Source: Hymenoscyphus infarciens (taxonomy: Eukaryota > Ascomycota > Leotiomycetes > Helotiales > Helotiaceae). Taken from it: DNA of 11,739 bases. The translations under genes and the position numbers were made by a program. Below are positions 1 to 10,161 of this stretch, piece by piece. The notes below the pieces were generated by a model. That model saw only the letters and a list, made by a program, of their open reading frames with translations, was not told the DNA's origin and made no database searches. Location: positions 1 to 11,739 of the forward strand of contig LLCB01000705.1 of NCBI GenBank assembly GCA_001414345.1, read 5' to 3'. The number at the start of each line of letters is the position of its first letter. Within the stretch, counting starts at the first letter, position 1.

Positions 1-430
1 AGTTATAGAACTATTTAAAAACTTTAAATCTATATAAATATTACTATTTTAAGTAGTAGAACTATTTAAAAGCTTTAAATCTTTATAAATACTACTATTT
101 TAAGTAGTAGAACTACTTAAAAGCTATAAATATTATTTAAAATACTTATTTTAAGTAGTAGAACTACTTATAAGTTATAAATCTTTATAATTATATCTTA
201 TTTTAAGTTATAGAACTACTTAAAAGCTTTAAATCTATATAAATATTACTATTTTAAGTAGTAGAACTACTTAAAAGTTATAAATATTATTTAAAATACT
301 TATTTTAAGTAGTAGAACTACTAAAAAGCTTTAAATCTTTATAAATATTACTATTTTAACTTATAGAACTACTTAAAAGCTATAAATATATATAAAGCTT
401 TATAGTTTAAGTAGTTAAATTACTAAAACG
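1..430. repeat. Left palindromic minisatellite, 51-bp period, about 8 units
   Basis: Tandem units begin near 51, 102, 153, 205, 256, 307 and 358, so the spacing is 51 bp with one unit of 52; a truncated unit lies at 1-50 and a decayed one from 409. Each unit has a palindromic core: an arm close to CTTTTAAGTAGT (the first base is often A), the loop AGA, and the complementary arm ACTACTTAAAAG. The spacers fall into types. Units 2, 5 and 7 share one spacer and units 3 and 6 share another, which suggests block amplification. Unit 9 (409-430) has a mutated loop and arms and marks the inner edge. The array probably continues beyond position 1. Confidence 0.9.
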
Positions 431-1738
431 TAAATCTATAAATAATTAATTTTATTTAAAACGTTTAAAACTAGCTACTAGATATTAATATATCTTTAAT
501 TTAGTTATTTATCTAATATACTATTATAGCTATTCTAACTTTAGTTACTTATATTTTATATCTTTCTTTATTAGAGTAAATAAATTATAGATTATATTAT
601 ATTAGCTTTATCTAGCTAAGTACTAGCTAAACTATATATAATTCTTAGAATCTTAGAATATTATATTATAAAAGATATAATACTAAGTTAGAGATAGAAG
701 TAACCTCTTTAAAAAGTAACTTTTATAAAATAGAAGATTATATTCTATTAAATTATCTCTAAAATCTATCTAATAATTTACTAACTAATATAGCTAAGAA
801 GCTCTTATAATCTTATATATACTTAGATAAGTATACTAACTATTTATAACTATTCGTAATACTTACTTATCTACTAAGGTTTTAAGAATAAATCTAGATA
901 ATATAAGTAGTATAATAATTAGATAAAAGTTTAAGACTAGCTTAGAGTAGATATAATAAGTAAGATAGTACTTACTATATATAGTTAGTATATCTTAGTA
1001 ACTATCTATTTTATAAGATATTCTATAAGATATCTAATAAAATATTTTAAATTTTATTTAACTAGTATATTAAAACCTAAGAATAATAAAAGTAATAACT
1101 AAGAACTTCTTTAATAGTAGTAATAGATACTAAGAGATTTCTTAACTTTTAAGCTATTTTTCTTTAAGTTTTATATTTATAGTCTAAAACTAAATATAAG
1201 CCTTTTTATTAATTAAACTTTATTCTAGCTAAAGTTAAAAAAAACTTTAAAGAGTAATTATAAAAATACTCTAATTTATAAGATTTTAAGAATATAAAAG
1301 CTCTAGTATAAAACTAGATTTTAGATAATCTTAAAAGTTATAATTAATAATTAAGTCTAAAATATTAGACTATTTTAGTAGACTAAATAGCTAAACAGGT
1401 TATATAAATCTATTCTCTAAATCTCTTAAAATCCTACTAGCTTTAATTTAATTTATTCTTTAAAAATATATAATAAAAGGAGTCTATATAAGCCTCTTAT
1501 AAATCTAACAACGAATATACTTATCTATAGCTCTTTATAAATTATATTTATCTTATATAGTTTCCTATACTAAATCTAGCTTATAAATAAGCTTAATTTT
1601 CTTTCTTATAAAGTCTTTATTCTAATCCTTTTTATTTAGTATTCTTATCTTTATTCTAGAACTACTCTTATATACTCTAATAGCTTTATAACTTATAAAT
1701 AGCTTTATAATTATTATAAAACACCTAGCTAGTACGCT
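431..1738. other. TA-rich stretch without a supportable gene
   Basis: This is the most depleted part of the window: the first CA is at 1396 and there is no TG before 1847. Stops are dense in the frames I read, and I see no coding relic before about 1490. From about 1491 to 1800 one + strand frame has roughly seven stops in 100 codons, including two retained ACA codons; this is too weak to call. No promoter, RNA gene or terminal repeat was recognised. Confidence 0.5.
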
Positions 1739-2062
1739 ATAAGTACTAGCTTAATAGCTAGCTTAATTAGAAGTAGTATTTTCTAAGTAAGTAGATAGAG
1801 TAATATTATCTAGATATAGCTAGATCTTATATTACTTAAAAGTAGTGTTATAAACTCTTTTAGAACTAGGCTTAAATAATAAGATTAGTAAGTTTAATGT
1901 TTTTACTTATATATTAAAAGTATAAAACCTAAGTTTCTTCTATTTATAAAGATCGAGAAATATTAATCTATTCTCTATTCCTCTAAATATTAATATTCTA
2001 GATATATTAGTATTATTTCTATCTATAATTATAAAAACTATATTATACCTAAGTTAGTTAAG
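1739..2062 (-). pseudogene. Coding relic, unidentified protein
   Basis: Read on the - strand from 2062 down to 1739, one frame has seven stops in about 108 codons, all TAA or TAG as expected from RIP of CAA, CAG or TGG. It includes an uninterrupted run of about 43 codons in which short readable pieces such as RGIENRLIFLDLYK occur. The frame differs by one from the neighbouring relic just upstream (2061-2450), so the two may be one gene broken by an indel or intron, or two overlapping readings of which one is a shadow. The product is not recognised. Confidence 0.35.
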
Positions 2063-2447
2063 CTTTTTAGACTAGAATATAATTAGTATAAGTTATTATT
2101 TAGCTAAATAGAGGTTATATAATATTATAGTATTTTAACTTTACTTCTATAACTACTCTAGCTTATCTTATAAACTCTTACTCTTACTAAACTAGTGCTT
2201 TCTTAATATACTTAGACGTGTTTTAACTCTCTTCTAAATAGGGTAGTAGGTTATAAAAAACTTCTACCTAAGTCTTACTCTCTTTTAGAGCTCTCTTTTA
2301 AAGTTTAGTCTTTTCCTTCTTAGTTAGCTATTAGTAGTAATAAGCTATTTAGCTAACCTCTTACTCTTTTAACTTCTTATCCTCTAAGTCTTTAAATTAA
2401 TTATTAACCTCTTTATAACTTTCTAGAATATCTTTATATATTTTAAA
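2061..2447 (-). pseudogene. Possible coiled-coil coding relic
   Basis: On the - strand this frame reads as a Lys/Glu/Gln-rich segment with a coiled-coil flavour, with pieces such as FKDLEDKKLKE and LTKKEKTKL. It carries about 15 stops in 129 codons, nearly all where a glutamine codon would restore the pattern. That density is close to background, so the support is mainly the composition. It lies directly upstream of, and one frame away from, the 1739-2062 relic. No family is recognised. Confidence 0.3.
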
Positions 2448-3660
2448 CTAGAAGAGACTCTACTTAGATATACTATAGTTCTATAAAGCCTAGTATATAA
2501 GTATCTTCTTCTAAGTCTTTAAGAATAAATCGTCTATCTCTTACTTCTTCTTAAGTATATTATTAATATTAAATAGACTATGTTATTCTTAGATCGTTTC
2601 TAACTCTTTATTTAATATATTAACTACTATTCTTATATATTATTTAATATCTTTAGAAAGTCTATAGTAGTAGATAACTTAATTACCTATAATAGAAGTA
2701 GAGTTAAAGCCTATTTTAATACTCTAGATATATAGTTAATAATTTTAAACGTTTATATTAAAAGTTTAGGTTATATTATATTATATTTATATAGTTAGTA
2801 ATAAGAGGTTTATTTTAATATAAATAATAATAAGAATAGATAGTATTAGTTTTTAATTAATAATATTAACTTCTCTATTAAGAAGAATAAGTGCTAAAAG
2901 CTACTATGCTTTTAGAGGTTACTTATTATATCTATTACGTTACTTTATATTTTAAAAGTTATAAATAATAGTAATATCTACTATTTAAATAACCTTAACT
3001 TTATATATTTTTTAGAATATAGTAAAATAAAAATATATACTAAGAAGTAAGTACTTCTAGGTTATTTATTCTAGCCTCTTAGTATAGTTAGATATATAGT
3101 ATCTTTAAGAGTAGTGTTAGAATATATAGTTAGTAATATAAAAACTACTAAATATAAGAATAGTTCTTATAATCTCTAGATAATAGAATATAGTCTTTTT
3201 TAGTATATAACTATATTATAATATTTATATAAAATATATAAAAAACTAGCTATAGATTATACTTCTATAGTAGTAGAGTTTAATCCCTATAGTAGTATAA
3301 TATGTTAAATCTTTAGATTTAAGTATTAGATTCTTTTCTATATTAATATTAAAACTATAAACATAATAATAGAATCCTTTCTAGATTCTATATACTTTAT
3401 AGAATAGTAATAGATCTTAGATAAACTATATATTAAACTCTACTACTTATAATATACCTAGCCTTTATAGTAGTAACTAGTATATATAATAGTTAATATA
3501 CTATCTACCTCTTCTTCTCTTCTTAACTCTAAAATTCTAAATACTAACTAAAGAATTAGCTATAAACTAAAGGTAGATAAAAAAGCTTAGACTAGGTTAT
3601 ATAAATACTAGGTTATATAATTTAGTTATTAACTAGTAGAGTATATAAATAGAAAAATTA
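2448..3660. other. TA-rich stretch without a supportable gene
   Basis: No convincing low-stop frame was found on the strands and frames read. Near 2450-2540 the - strand frame shifts and can be read as an acidic piece (KDLEEDT), possibly the upstream part of the 2061-2447 relic. The only other structure noted is a short 16-bp direct duplication at 3591-3622. Confidence 0.4.
3591..3622. repeat. 16-bp direct tandem duplication
   Basis: Two adjacent copies of a 16-bp unit beginning ACTAGGTTATATAA lie at 3591-3606 and 3607-3622 and differ only near the end. It is probably a replication-slippage duplication. No function is inferred. Confidence 0.7.
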
Positions 3661-5361
3661 AAATCAGAAGGCTATATTCTAGAGACTATAGCTTAAGAAG
3701 AGGTAGTAGAAAGGCTTAAGAGATAGTAGCTTATAATAGATAGATTTAATTAGTATAAAATATTAAGTAAAAATCGATACTATCTTTCTTCTTATACTTA
3801 AAAGTTTATTATAAAATTTATATACTAGTATAATATTATTAAAAAGAGATAAAGGAATAATCTAGAGAAAATTAAAGAATTATATTAAGCCTTCTAGGTT
3901 AGCTATTATCTACTCTTTTTATAATAAAAGAACTTTATATAACTATATTAGAATAAGATTAATAATTTTATCTAAGCTAAAGGCTAGATATAGAAAAGGT
4001 AAGAGTATTTTTGTCTTAGTAGAGGAAAAATCTACTAAGATAAATTAATAAGTTAGTAGCTAGATTCTAATTAGAATAGAGAAATTATACCTTACTAGAA
4101 AACGAATAATTAAGAGTTTAATAACTTATTAGAAAAATAATAGAAGGAATTAGTCTAGTGTTTCTTAGCTAGGATATTATATAAATAGATATAAGACTTA
4201 TTATTAGAGCTTTTAAAGTAATAACTTAAGAGACTAACTATATAATATATAGTAATAATCCTAGGTTTATAAAGAAAGAAATAGTTTAATTAACTTAATA
4301 ATATATTTAATAGTATATCTACTCTTAATTCTTTCTTAACTAGTAAATACCTAGACGTAGACTTCTTACTAGGATTTACTACTTTAATATTATAAGATTA
4401 TATATTTAATAATATAGAGCTTCTAGATATAGAGTAGCTTTATTTATATTTTACTTATTCTATAGAATAGGATAAGTTTAAGAGAGGAAATATAATAAAT
4501 TAAGAAGTTTAATAAAATACTATTCTATTAGAGATAAGTAAAGGTTACTTATAATAGCTATACTATATACCTTTAGATTTACTACTTTACCTACCTTCTC
4601 TAAGATAGAGCTTTAACTTTAATATTTACCTTAACTTTTATTAAACCTCTATATACCTACTTATTAATATTCTTAACTATTTGCTTTTAAGCCTTAGAGG
4701 CCTCTTATATATGTTATACTTTATATAATTAACTAGTAAATACTCTCTTACCTTTTTATAAGATGATAGTATATCTTTAGTTTATATACTAACTATAATA
4801 TAATAGCTATAAGAGCCTAGTCTAAGATATAAGGCTCTTATTTAATAGTATTACCTTTAGTATTTAGTATAACCGACGAGGTCTAAAGAAACTTAGATAA
4901 TAACTTTAATACTATTATCTATAGTAAGACGACTAAAGAGGCTTACTACGTCTTAGAGGTTTATTATTATATCTTTAGCGTCCTAATCTAGTATTTCCTT
5001 TAATATATATAAAATAATACCTTAAAGGCTACTAATTAATATAATAAATATATCTAAAAGTATTCTAAACTATACTTTATAGCTACTAGGTTTAAAGCTT
5101 CTATAGATCTCTTTTAAGAGAAGGAAGTAAATATAAGTAATATAGATATTAAGGTAAAGCTATAAGAGGAAGCTAAGAAGAAGTAATAAAACTAAGAAGC
5201 CTTTAAATCTATAGGTCTTACTATTATTTCTTTATTATTTTTAGCTTATACTAGATATAGATAAAGGTCTTTTAGAAGGCTACTAATACTAAGGCTACTA
5301 AGGAAATCTAACGAATTAATATAAGTACTTTATATCTATTTTTAGTTTATATATAAGCTAA
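3661..5361 (+). other. Possible upstream part of a + strand relic; not resolved
   Basis: The + strand frame that starts a codon at 3661 stays in phase with the better-supported relic at 5362-6048, but its stop density here (about 10-14 percent) is background. Pieces near the start (EEVVERLKR, LIIDRFN) look coding-like. Between about 4876 and 5290 a second + frame, starting at GAC 4876, reads slightly better, with pieces such as YSKTTKEAYYVLEVYYYIF and ATRFKASIDLF and about 8 percent stops. Either a frameshifted gene or chance is possible. Retained CG dinucleotides cluster at 4874-4980. Confidence 0.25.
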
Positions 5362-6048
5362 TTATATTAGGTTTATATAGCTAGATTAAAGCATAAGTAC
5401 TATTAGTTATTTAAAGATAATCCTAAGATTATAGTCTAAATACTAGAGAATAAGAAGAATTACTACTAAACTAAGCGCCTCTATTATACTAAGTATAGTA
5501 AAACTATTATTATAAAGTTAGAGGATAAGATTAATAGTTAAGAGAAGCCTAAAATATTAGTCTTAGTAATAGATACTTTATTTATTTAAAGAGGGTTTAT
5601 ACTTATAGGACTCTAGAATAGGATTTAGAGATAAGGTTTATAATTTATATATATAAGTATTAAAGATATAATAACTATATCTAAAGAACTATTTATATAA
5701 GAAAGGGGATTTATTATAATATATAAGTATAGTAGTATTAATTAATTCTAGAGGTAAAAGTCTTTAACTCTTTTTAAAGCGTTTATATAATAATATATAT
5801 AATCCTACTCTTATTCTTAGATAAGTTAACTTCCTACTTACTTATAACTACGAACTTACTTCTAGGCCTCGGTTTTTTATTTTTTAAGAGCTAAAGTTAA
5901 AGGAATTATAAAGATTATTAAATTTAAAGCTTTTTAATACTTTAAAACTTTACTTTATAGAATAGTATACTATTCTAGGTAAATAATTATAATTAAGTAC
6001 TTTATAAATAAAGAATTAGTAAAAGATAATAAGATTAGTTTATTAAAA
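5362..6048 (+). pseudogene. Coding relic, unidentified protein (+)
   Basis: A single + strand frame runs about 229 codons with about 23 stops, all TAA or TAG. The best pieces are at about 5458-5610, where about 48 codons contain two stops (TKRLYYTKYSK, IIIKLEDKINS, EKPKILVLVIDTLFI), and at 5890-6048, with two stops in 53 codons (RAKVKGIIKIIKFKAF, INKELVKDNKISLLK). A retained CAT (His) codon lies in frame at 5392, in the piece ARLKHKYY. The mix of charged and hydrophobic stretches looks like a globular protein and not low-complexity DNA, but I do not recognise the family. It could be the 3' part of a mobile-element gene that begins upstream. Confidence 0.35.
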
Positions 6049-6585
6049 TAGATTTAACTTAATACTACTTAGAGTATATTTTATAGATAAGAAAGTAGTA
6101 AATACTAGTCTAAAAACCTCTTTATTCTTAAGCTAGACTTCTACTACTAACTTTAAAGCTTAAGCTAACTATAAGTATAATATAATTAATACTCTAAACT
6201 ATATCTATAGATAAGATAATCTTATAGAAAATATCTTTAAAGACTAGAAACCTTAATTCTTAATCTCGATTATAGTATTAGTAATATTACTAATACTATA
6301 AGCTAGTAAAGTAGTTAAAAAGTTTAATATTAATACTAAATTATAAAAAACAACCTAAGTTTAAATTATAATACCTAATATATAAAATATATCCTAGCCT
6401 AGCTTTATCCTTTCTTTATAAGATAAGTAGAGGAACGTATAAGAGCTAGTAACTTAGATAGACCTCTCTTATTATTTTTTACTTTACTCTTAACACTTTT
6501 AATAAGAATTAGAAGTTATTAGCTAAGAAATAAATCTTTAATATCTTTAGTAATAAAGGGTGTAAAAGACTTTAAGGATTTCTTA
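6049..6585. other. TA-rich stretch without a supportable gene
   Basis: The + strand frame of the preceding relic decays into dense stops after about 6130. No repeat or RNA gene was recognised. The stretch separates a + strand relic from the end of the - strand relic, so the two relics converge on it. Confidence 0.4.
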
Positions 6586-6960
6586 GTAAATATACTTATA
6601 GCCTCTTTATCTTTCTTAGCTAAACCTTTATTAGCTTATCTATTATTGCTTTAATAAATAATTAAAGTCTCTAAAGTATACTTTTAGAGAGTATTAATAG
6701 GTTTTAGAGCTTATTTACTAAATATACTTATAGCCTCTTTATTCTCTTTAGCTAAACCTTTATTAGCCTATCTATTATTACTCTAATAAATAATTAAAGT
6801 CTTTAAAGTATACTTTTAGAGAGTATTAGTAGGTTTTAGAGCTTTTTTACTAAATATACTTATAGCCTCTTTATCCTTTTTAGCTAAACCTTTATTAGCC
6901 TATCTATTATTACTCTAATAAATAATTAAAGTCTTTAAAGTATACTTTTAGAGAGTATTA
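6586..6960. repeat. Three tandem copies of a 132-bp unit
   Basis: Copies begin near 6588, 6720 and 6852. The anchor TATACTTATAGCCTCTTTAT recurs (with small changes) at 6591, 6723 and 6855, exactly 132 bp apart. Copies 2 and 3 are nearly identical. Copy 3 ends at 6960, about 24 bp short of full length. Because 132 is 44 x 3, the unit keeps a reading frame and would encode a 44-residue protein repeat. On the - strand one frame has only three stops per unit (pieces NKGLAKKDKEAISIFSK and KYTLKTLIIY). The frame in phase with the long relic upstream has about ten per unit, mostly at glutamine-type codons. Confidence 0.9.
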
Positions 6961-7440
6961 TCTTCTAAAGTCTAAGAAGTATTATGTTTTAAGGTAACTA
7001 ATACTAGGGTTAGGTTAATTATAGACTTACTCTTCTTAACTAGAAGACTATAAGTTTCTTTAGCTATTTTTAGTAATAGGAGGTTAAATAAGTTTTTATA
7101 ATCTTATAAAAATTTATTAAAATTAATAAATAGTTCTACTTTATTAAGAGAGAATAGTAATAAATTATAAACTATTAATTATATATTATAACTATTTACT
7201 CTTTATCTCTTAAATTAATTATATAGTCTAGTATTAAAAGGGTTTACTAATTATACTTTAACTATTTAGTCTTTAGTTAACTCTACTTCTAGCTCTACTA
7301 AAGTTAGAGATTAATATTTTATTAAGAATAAGGAATAGATTAGAGTTTTTAGCTTTAGTATTAATATTTCTTAAGTACTTATAAGATCTTTTATCTTTAA
7401 TATACTACTAGTAGAATAAGAAACCTTTTACTTTTTATAA
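6961..7440 (-). pseudogene. Second-frame continuation of the - strand relic
   Basis: From about 7440 to 6961 a - strand frame different from that of the long relic has about 11 stops in 175 codons (6 percent), with pieces such as LTLVELEVELTKD, LLLFSLNKVELFINFNKFL and LLVKKSKSIINLTLVLVTL. It runs in phase into the low-stop reading of the 132-bp repeats. Either a single-base indel moved the original frame near 7300-7440, or this is an independent downstream gene, or one of the two frames is a shadow. Overlap with the other frame between 7290 and 7440 leaves this undecided. Confidence 0.35.
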
Positions 7441-7704
7441 GTAAGTGTTAAACTAATATTATATAGTTTTATTTCTTCTAATAATAATTAGTTTTATAGT
7501 TAAGTAAAAAGGTTATAATACTTACTTATTATTAAAAGGATCTATTACTATTATAAAGTCTATATCTAAAAGCTTAGATAGAGTTTAGATAAGTTTAGTA
7601 TACCTTTTAATTAAAAACTTACTTAACTATAGTATAAACTGATTTAAGATATTAGTATAAATATTATTAATATACTTACTATATTGTTTATACTTATATT
7701 ACTA

Positions 7705-7959
7705 CTTACGCTCTAGAGTAGCCTTAATATTAGATTCCTTAGTAGTAGAGTTCTTAGTAGTAGAGTCTTTAATATTAGATTTATACTTACTCTTCTTCTT
7801 TACCTTTCTCTTAGTCTCCTTCTTACTCTTATCCTTAGTTATTATCTTACCTTTCTTATTCTTATCTATATCTTCCTCTTTATCTTTACTTCTATTTATA
7901 TACTTAGTATTATTACTTTCTTTATTTCTTAATTCTATTCTTTTCTTAAACTTACGCTT
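7705..7959 (-). other. Stop-free lysine-rich segment within the relic
   Basis: Between the TAG at 7962-7960 and the TAG at 7704-7702 (read on -) lie 85 sense codons without a stop, in a region where background frames carry a stop about every 5-10 codons. The content is very rich in Lys with Glu, Asp, Ser and Thr (pieces RSKDKEEDIDKNKKGK and KETKRKVKKKSKYKSN), so it was probably a disordered, nucleic-acid-binding or nuclear-localising linker. The absence of RIP-made stops fits a segment that had no Gln or Trp codons. It contains the 15-bp duplication at 7738-7767. Confidence 0.55.
7727..7781. repeat. 15-bp tandem pair flanked by an 11-bp duplication
   Basis: CTTAGTAGTAGAGTT at 7738-7752 is followed by a copy with one change at 7753-7767. 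The flanks repeat AATATTAGATT at 7727-7737 and 7771-7781. On the - strand the 15-bp unit encodes a five-residue K-[D/N]-S-T-T repeat inside the lysine-rich segment, so slippage kept the frame. Confidence 0.75.
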
Positions 7960-9113
7960 CTAATATAGGTTACTTTACTTATCTTTAAAGGTATCTTCTT
8001 TAAAGTACTTATTAGTTATAGACTTATATAAATTAACTAACTTAGTTCTAAGAGTATTATAAATAGTTATATTATAAGCTAGGTTTTTAATCTAAGTTAA
8101 CTTAAGGATTTCCTTAATATAGAGTAGAGTAAAATTAATAGTATATAATTTATTCTATATAGAGTAAAATATAATAAATATTATATTTTAAAGGCGTTAG
8201 TAATAAGCTTTATTATATATTATATAATTACTTTAGTAGAGCTTTAGAATAGATATCCTAGCTAGGTTATAGAGCTTCGAGTCTACTAGTAAATATATTT
8301 CTTCCTTAATAATAAGTTTCTTCTAGTTAAATAAAAGCTATTAATATAATACTAGAATCTATATATCGACTATGTTTTTAAGTAGTAAGAAAGTAGATAT
8401 TAACTTTTTAGAGTTCTTTATATACTTATACTAGCGGCGAGTAGAGCGAAGGTAAGCTAGTAGGATAGTAAAGTAGAGGACGGTTTAATTAGTATTAGCT
8501 TAGTCTTATACTTATAATAATTCTAATATATTAGTATACTATTTCTTAGGCGTATGCTAAATAACTAGTACTTTGAAATAACCTTATAAGTCTAACTTAA
8601 GCTTTCTTACTCCTCTGTCTTTAAGCTTATAGCTAATATTAGTAGCCTTTTTAGATAAATAGTACTTAAAATTATTAAGATTCTTACGAATTTTTTATAA
8701 TTAATTTATATTATAAGACTATATAGGATAAGTAAGGGACCTATTATAGTAAGAGTAGAGTAGGCTAGTAAAGAATATATTATAGATATATTAAGTAGTA
8801 GTAACTATAAAGAAATTCGCTTATTTAATACTTAAGGAGTAAAAATTATAATTAGTTATACTAGATCTTAATATTAAAGTTAAGATAGTATTAGAAGAAA
8901 GAAATTAGTAGAGAGTTAATTAATAGTAGTGTTTAAGTAGTATTAACGTTTGAAGGTAATAGCTTTAGATAAGGCTACGAGGCTTTATAGAATAACTATA
9001 CTAAGACCTTTAGTATAGGGTTCCTAGTCTCTCTCCTCTACTACCTAATACTAAGTAAATTAATTATATATCTTTATATAACTAATCTAACTCTTTTTAG
9101 TATTAAGTTTATT

Positions 9114-9822
9114 ATACTTAACTACTAAGCTACTTTCTCTACTATTATTATCCTAATTATAATATAAGATAGGATATTTACTAGCTATATATATTAATAG
9201 AGTTATAAACTTTATCTTAAGTTATTTTAGCTTAAGCTATTCTTAGATCTATTCTTAAACTACTTTCTTTCTCTATTACTATATATCTTATATATAATAC
9301 TTAGAGCTAGATAGGTGTAATTATTCTAACTCTAATACTAAAGACACTTTCCTAGTATAGTAAGTACTAGAAACTTATTATAGTTTATAACTAACTATAA
9401 GCTAATAAAATAGACGTTTATTATTAAGGTAATTATATACGCTTTCTATAGTTAAAATAAACGTATACTAACTATCTAAGATTAACTATTCTAAATTATA
9501 CTTATAAAAGAAGGCTTTATAGTATCCTAGTTTAATAAATAGATAAAACATAATAGTAAGATAGGTCTTAACCTTTAACTTAAGATATTAACTAACTTAT
9601 GCTTTATAGAAATATAGTAGCTCTACTTATCTAATACTCTCTCTATTACTTACTAAACGAGTTATTAATTACTACTTTAAACCTTAAGCTAAAAGACTAT
9701 AAGCTACTAACACTCTTATATCCTCGACTCCTACTATCTTATTATATTAATCTATTAAGCTCTAGAGTAATAGAATCTAAGCTAGTAGCTATATACTAAT
9801 GTTACTAGTACTTATAATCTTA
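9114..9822. other. TA-rich stretch without a supportable gene
   Basis: In the frame of the long - strand relic this stretch has about 45 stops in 236 codons, well above neighbouring DNA, so it is outside that gene and may be its former upstream region. A + strand frame from about 9640 gives short readable pieces (TKRVINYYFKP, NTLISSTPTILLY) but stays near background. Three of the window's twelve CA dinucleotides lie here (near 9345, 9549 and 9710). No promoter elements could be recognised after this much mutation. Confidence 0.4.
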
Positions 9823-10107
9823 ATAGATTAGGTTCTCTATACCGCCTTTTATACTAGTAATAATTATTAACTTTTTAATAATAGCTCTAATAACTAAACC
9901 TTTTATATTAATAATTAAACTAGGCCTTTTAACTAATATAGCTCTAATAACTAAACTATATATAGTAGTACTAGGCTTTAAGGATCTTATACTAGTAATA
10001 GTTATTAACTTTTCGATACTAGCTCTAATAACTAAATCCCTTATATCTATAATAGACTTTTTAGCTAATATAGTTCCTCTTCCTTTACTACGCCTACTAA
10101 TAAATTT
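9823..10107 (-). pseudogene. 95-codon stop-free - strand run with an internal repeat
   Basis: On the - strand, 95 sense codons lie between the TAG at 10110-10108 and the TAA at 9822-9820, an unusually long gap for this DNA. The translation is basic and contains the motif LVIRA three times (in RDLVIRASIEKL, YSLVIRAILVKR and KGLVIRAIIKKL), matching the DNA repeat below. The opposite strand gives a competing reading, rich in Ser, Asn and Thr with stops at glutamine-type positions (SSNN followed by a stop, three times). That also looks like a natural disordered region, so the strand is not settled. No family is recognised. Confidence 0.35.
9851..10058. repeat. Degenerate 138-bp direct repeat with an extra internal copy
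   Basis: The sequence beginning ATACTAGTAAT at 9851 recurs at 9989, and GCTCTAATAACTAAA at 9884 recurs at 10022, both exactly 138 bp apart. A further copy of GCTCTAATAACTAAA lies at 9941. The spacings of 57 and 81 bp, and their sum of 138, are all multiples of three, so the repeat probably grew inside a coding sequence. Confidence 0.8.
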
Positions 10108-10161
10108 CTAGGTAACTAATTATAGCTTCTTATATCTAATCGACTTAGTATTTCCTAGTAG

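Larger units (their letters stand above)
7290..9113 (-). pseudogene. Long RIP-degraded coding relic, about 600 codons, unidentified
   Basis: Read on the - strand from about 9113 downward, one frame is kept without a frameshift to about 7290. It has about 44 stops in 607 codons (7 percent), all TAA/TAG. The same frame immediately upstream (9822-9113) has about 19 percent, so the low density starts abruptly near 9113, the likely 5' end. Readable pieces in order: LGSRGERLGTLY, FFTSLLYSYYNRSLTYPI, NLNNFKYYLSKKATNISYKL, KDRGVRKLKLDL, TVLYFTILLAYLRSTRR, KEEIYLLVDSKLYNLARI. Between 8154 and 7705 only three stops occur in 150 codons, ending in a lysine-rich segment. Retained CAA (8952), CAC (8931), CAT (8556), CAA (7686) and CAG (7641) codons are in frame. 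It may continue through the 132-bp repeats to about 6586, giving 800 or more codons. I do not recognise the family; a mobile-element protein is likely from the context. Confidence 0.5.

Noticed and set aside
1..430. CRISPR array
   Set aside because: The units are contiguous with related low-complexity spacers of two or three types, not unique spacers, and the setting is RIP-mutated eukaryotic DNA.
4762..4767. GATGAT read as the Asp-Asp of a reverse transcriptase catalytic motif
   Set aside because: The surrounding frame has background stop density, the residue pattern before it does not fit the expected tyrosine motif, and no other RT block was found.
7801..7900. Polypyrimidine tract as a regulatory or intron element
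   Set aside because: It is explained by the lysine and glutamate codons (AAG, AAA, GAG) of the - strand relic.
8870..9300. A + strand coding relic with pieces such as TFEGNSF and SIGFLVSLLYYL
   Set aside because: It lies opposite the - strand relic up to 9113, which keeps its frame much further and includes retained CAA and CAC codons; the + reading is taken as a shadow, though its low stop count was noted.
9114..9822. Joining the 95-codon run at 9823-10107 to the long - strand relic as one giant gene, since both are in the same phase
   Set aside because: The intervening 236 codons carry about 45 stops, above background, so the shared phase is most likely chance.
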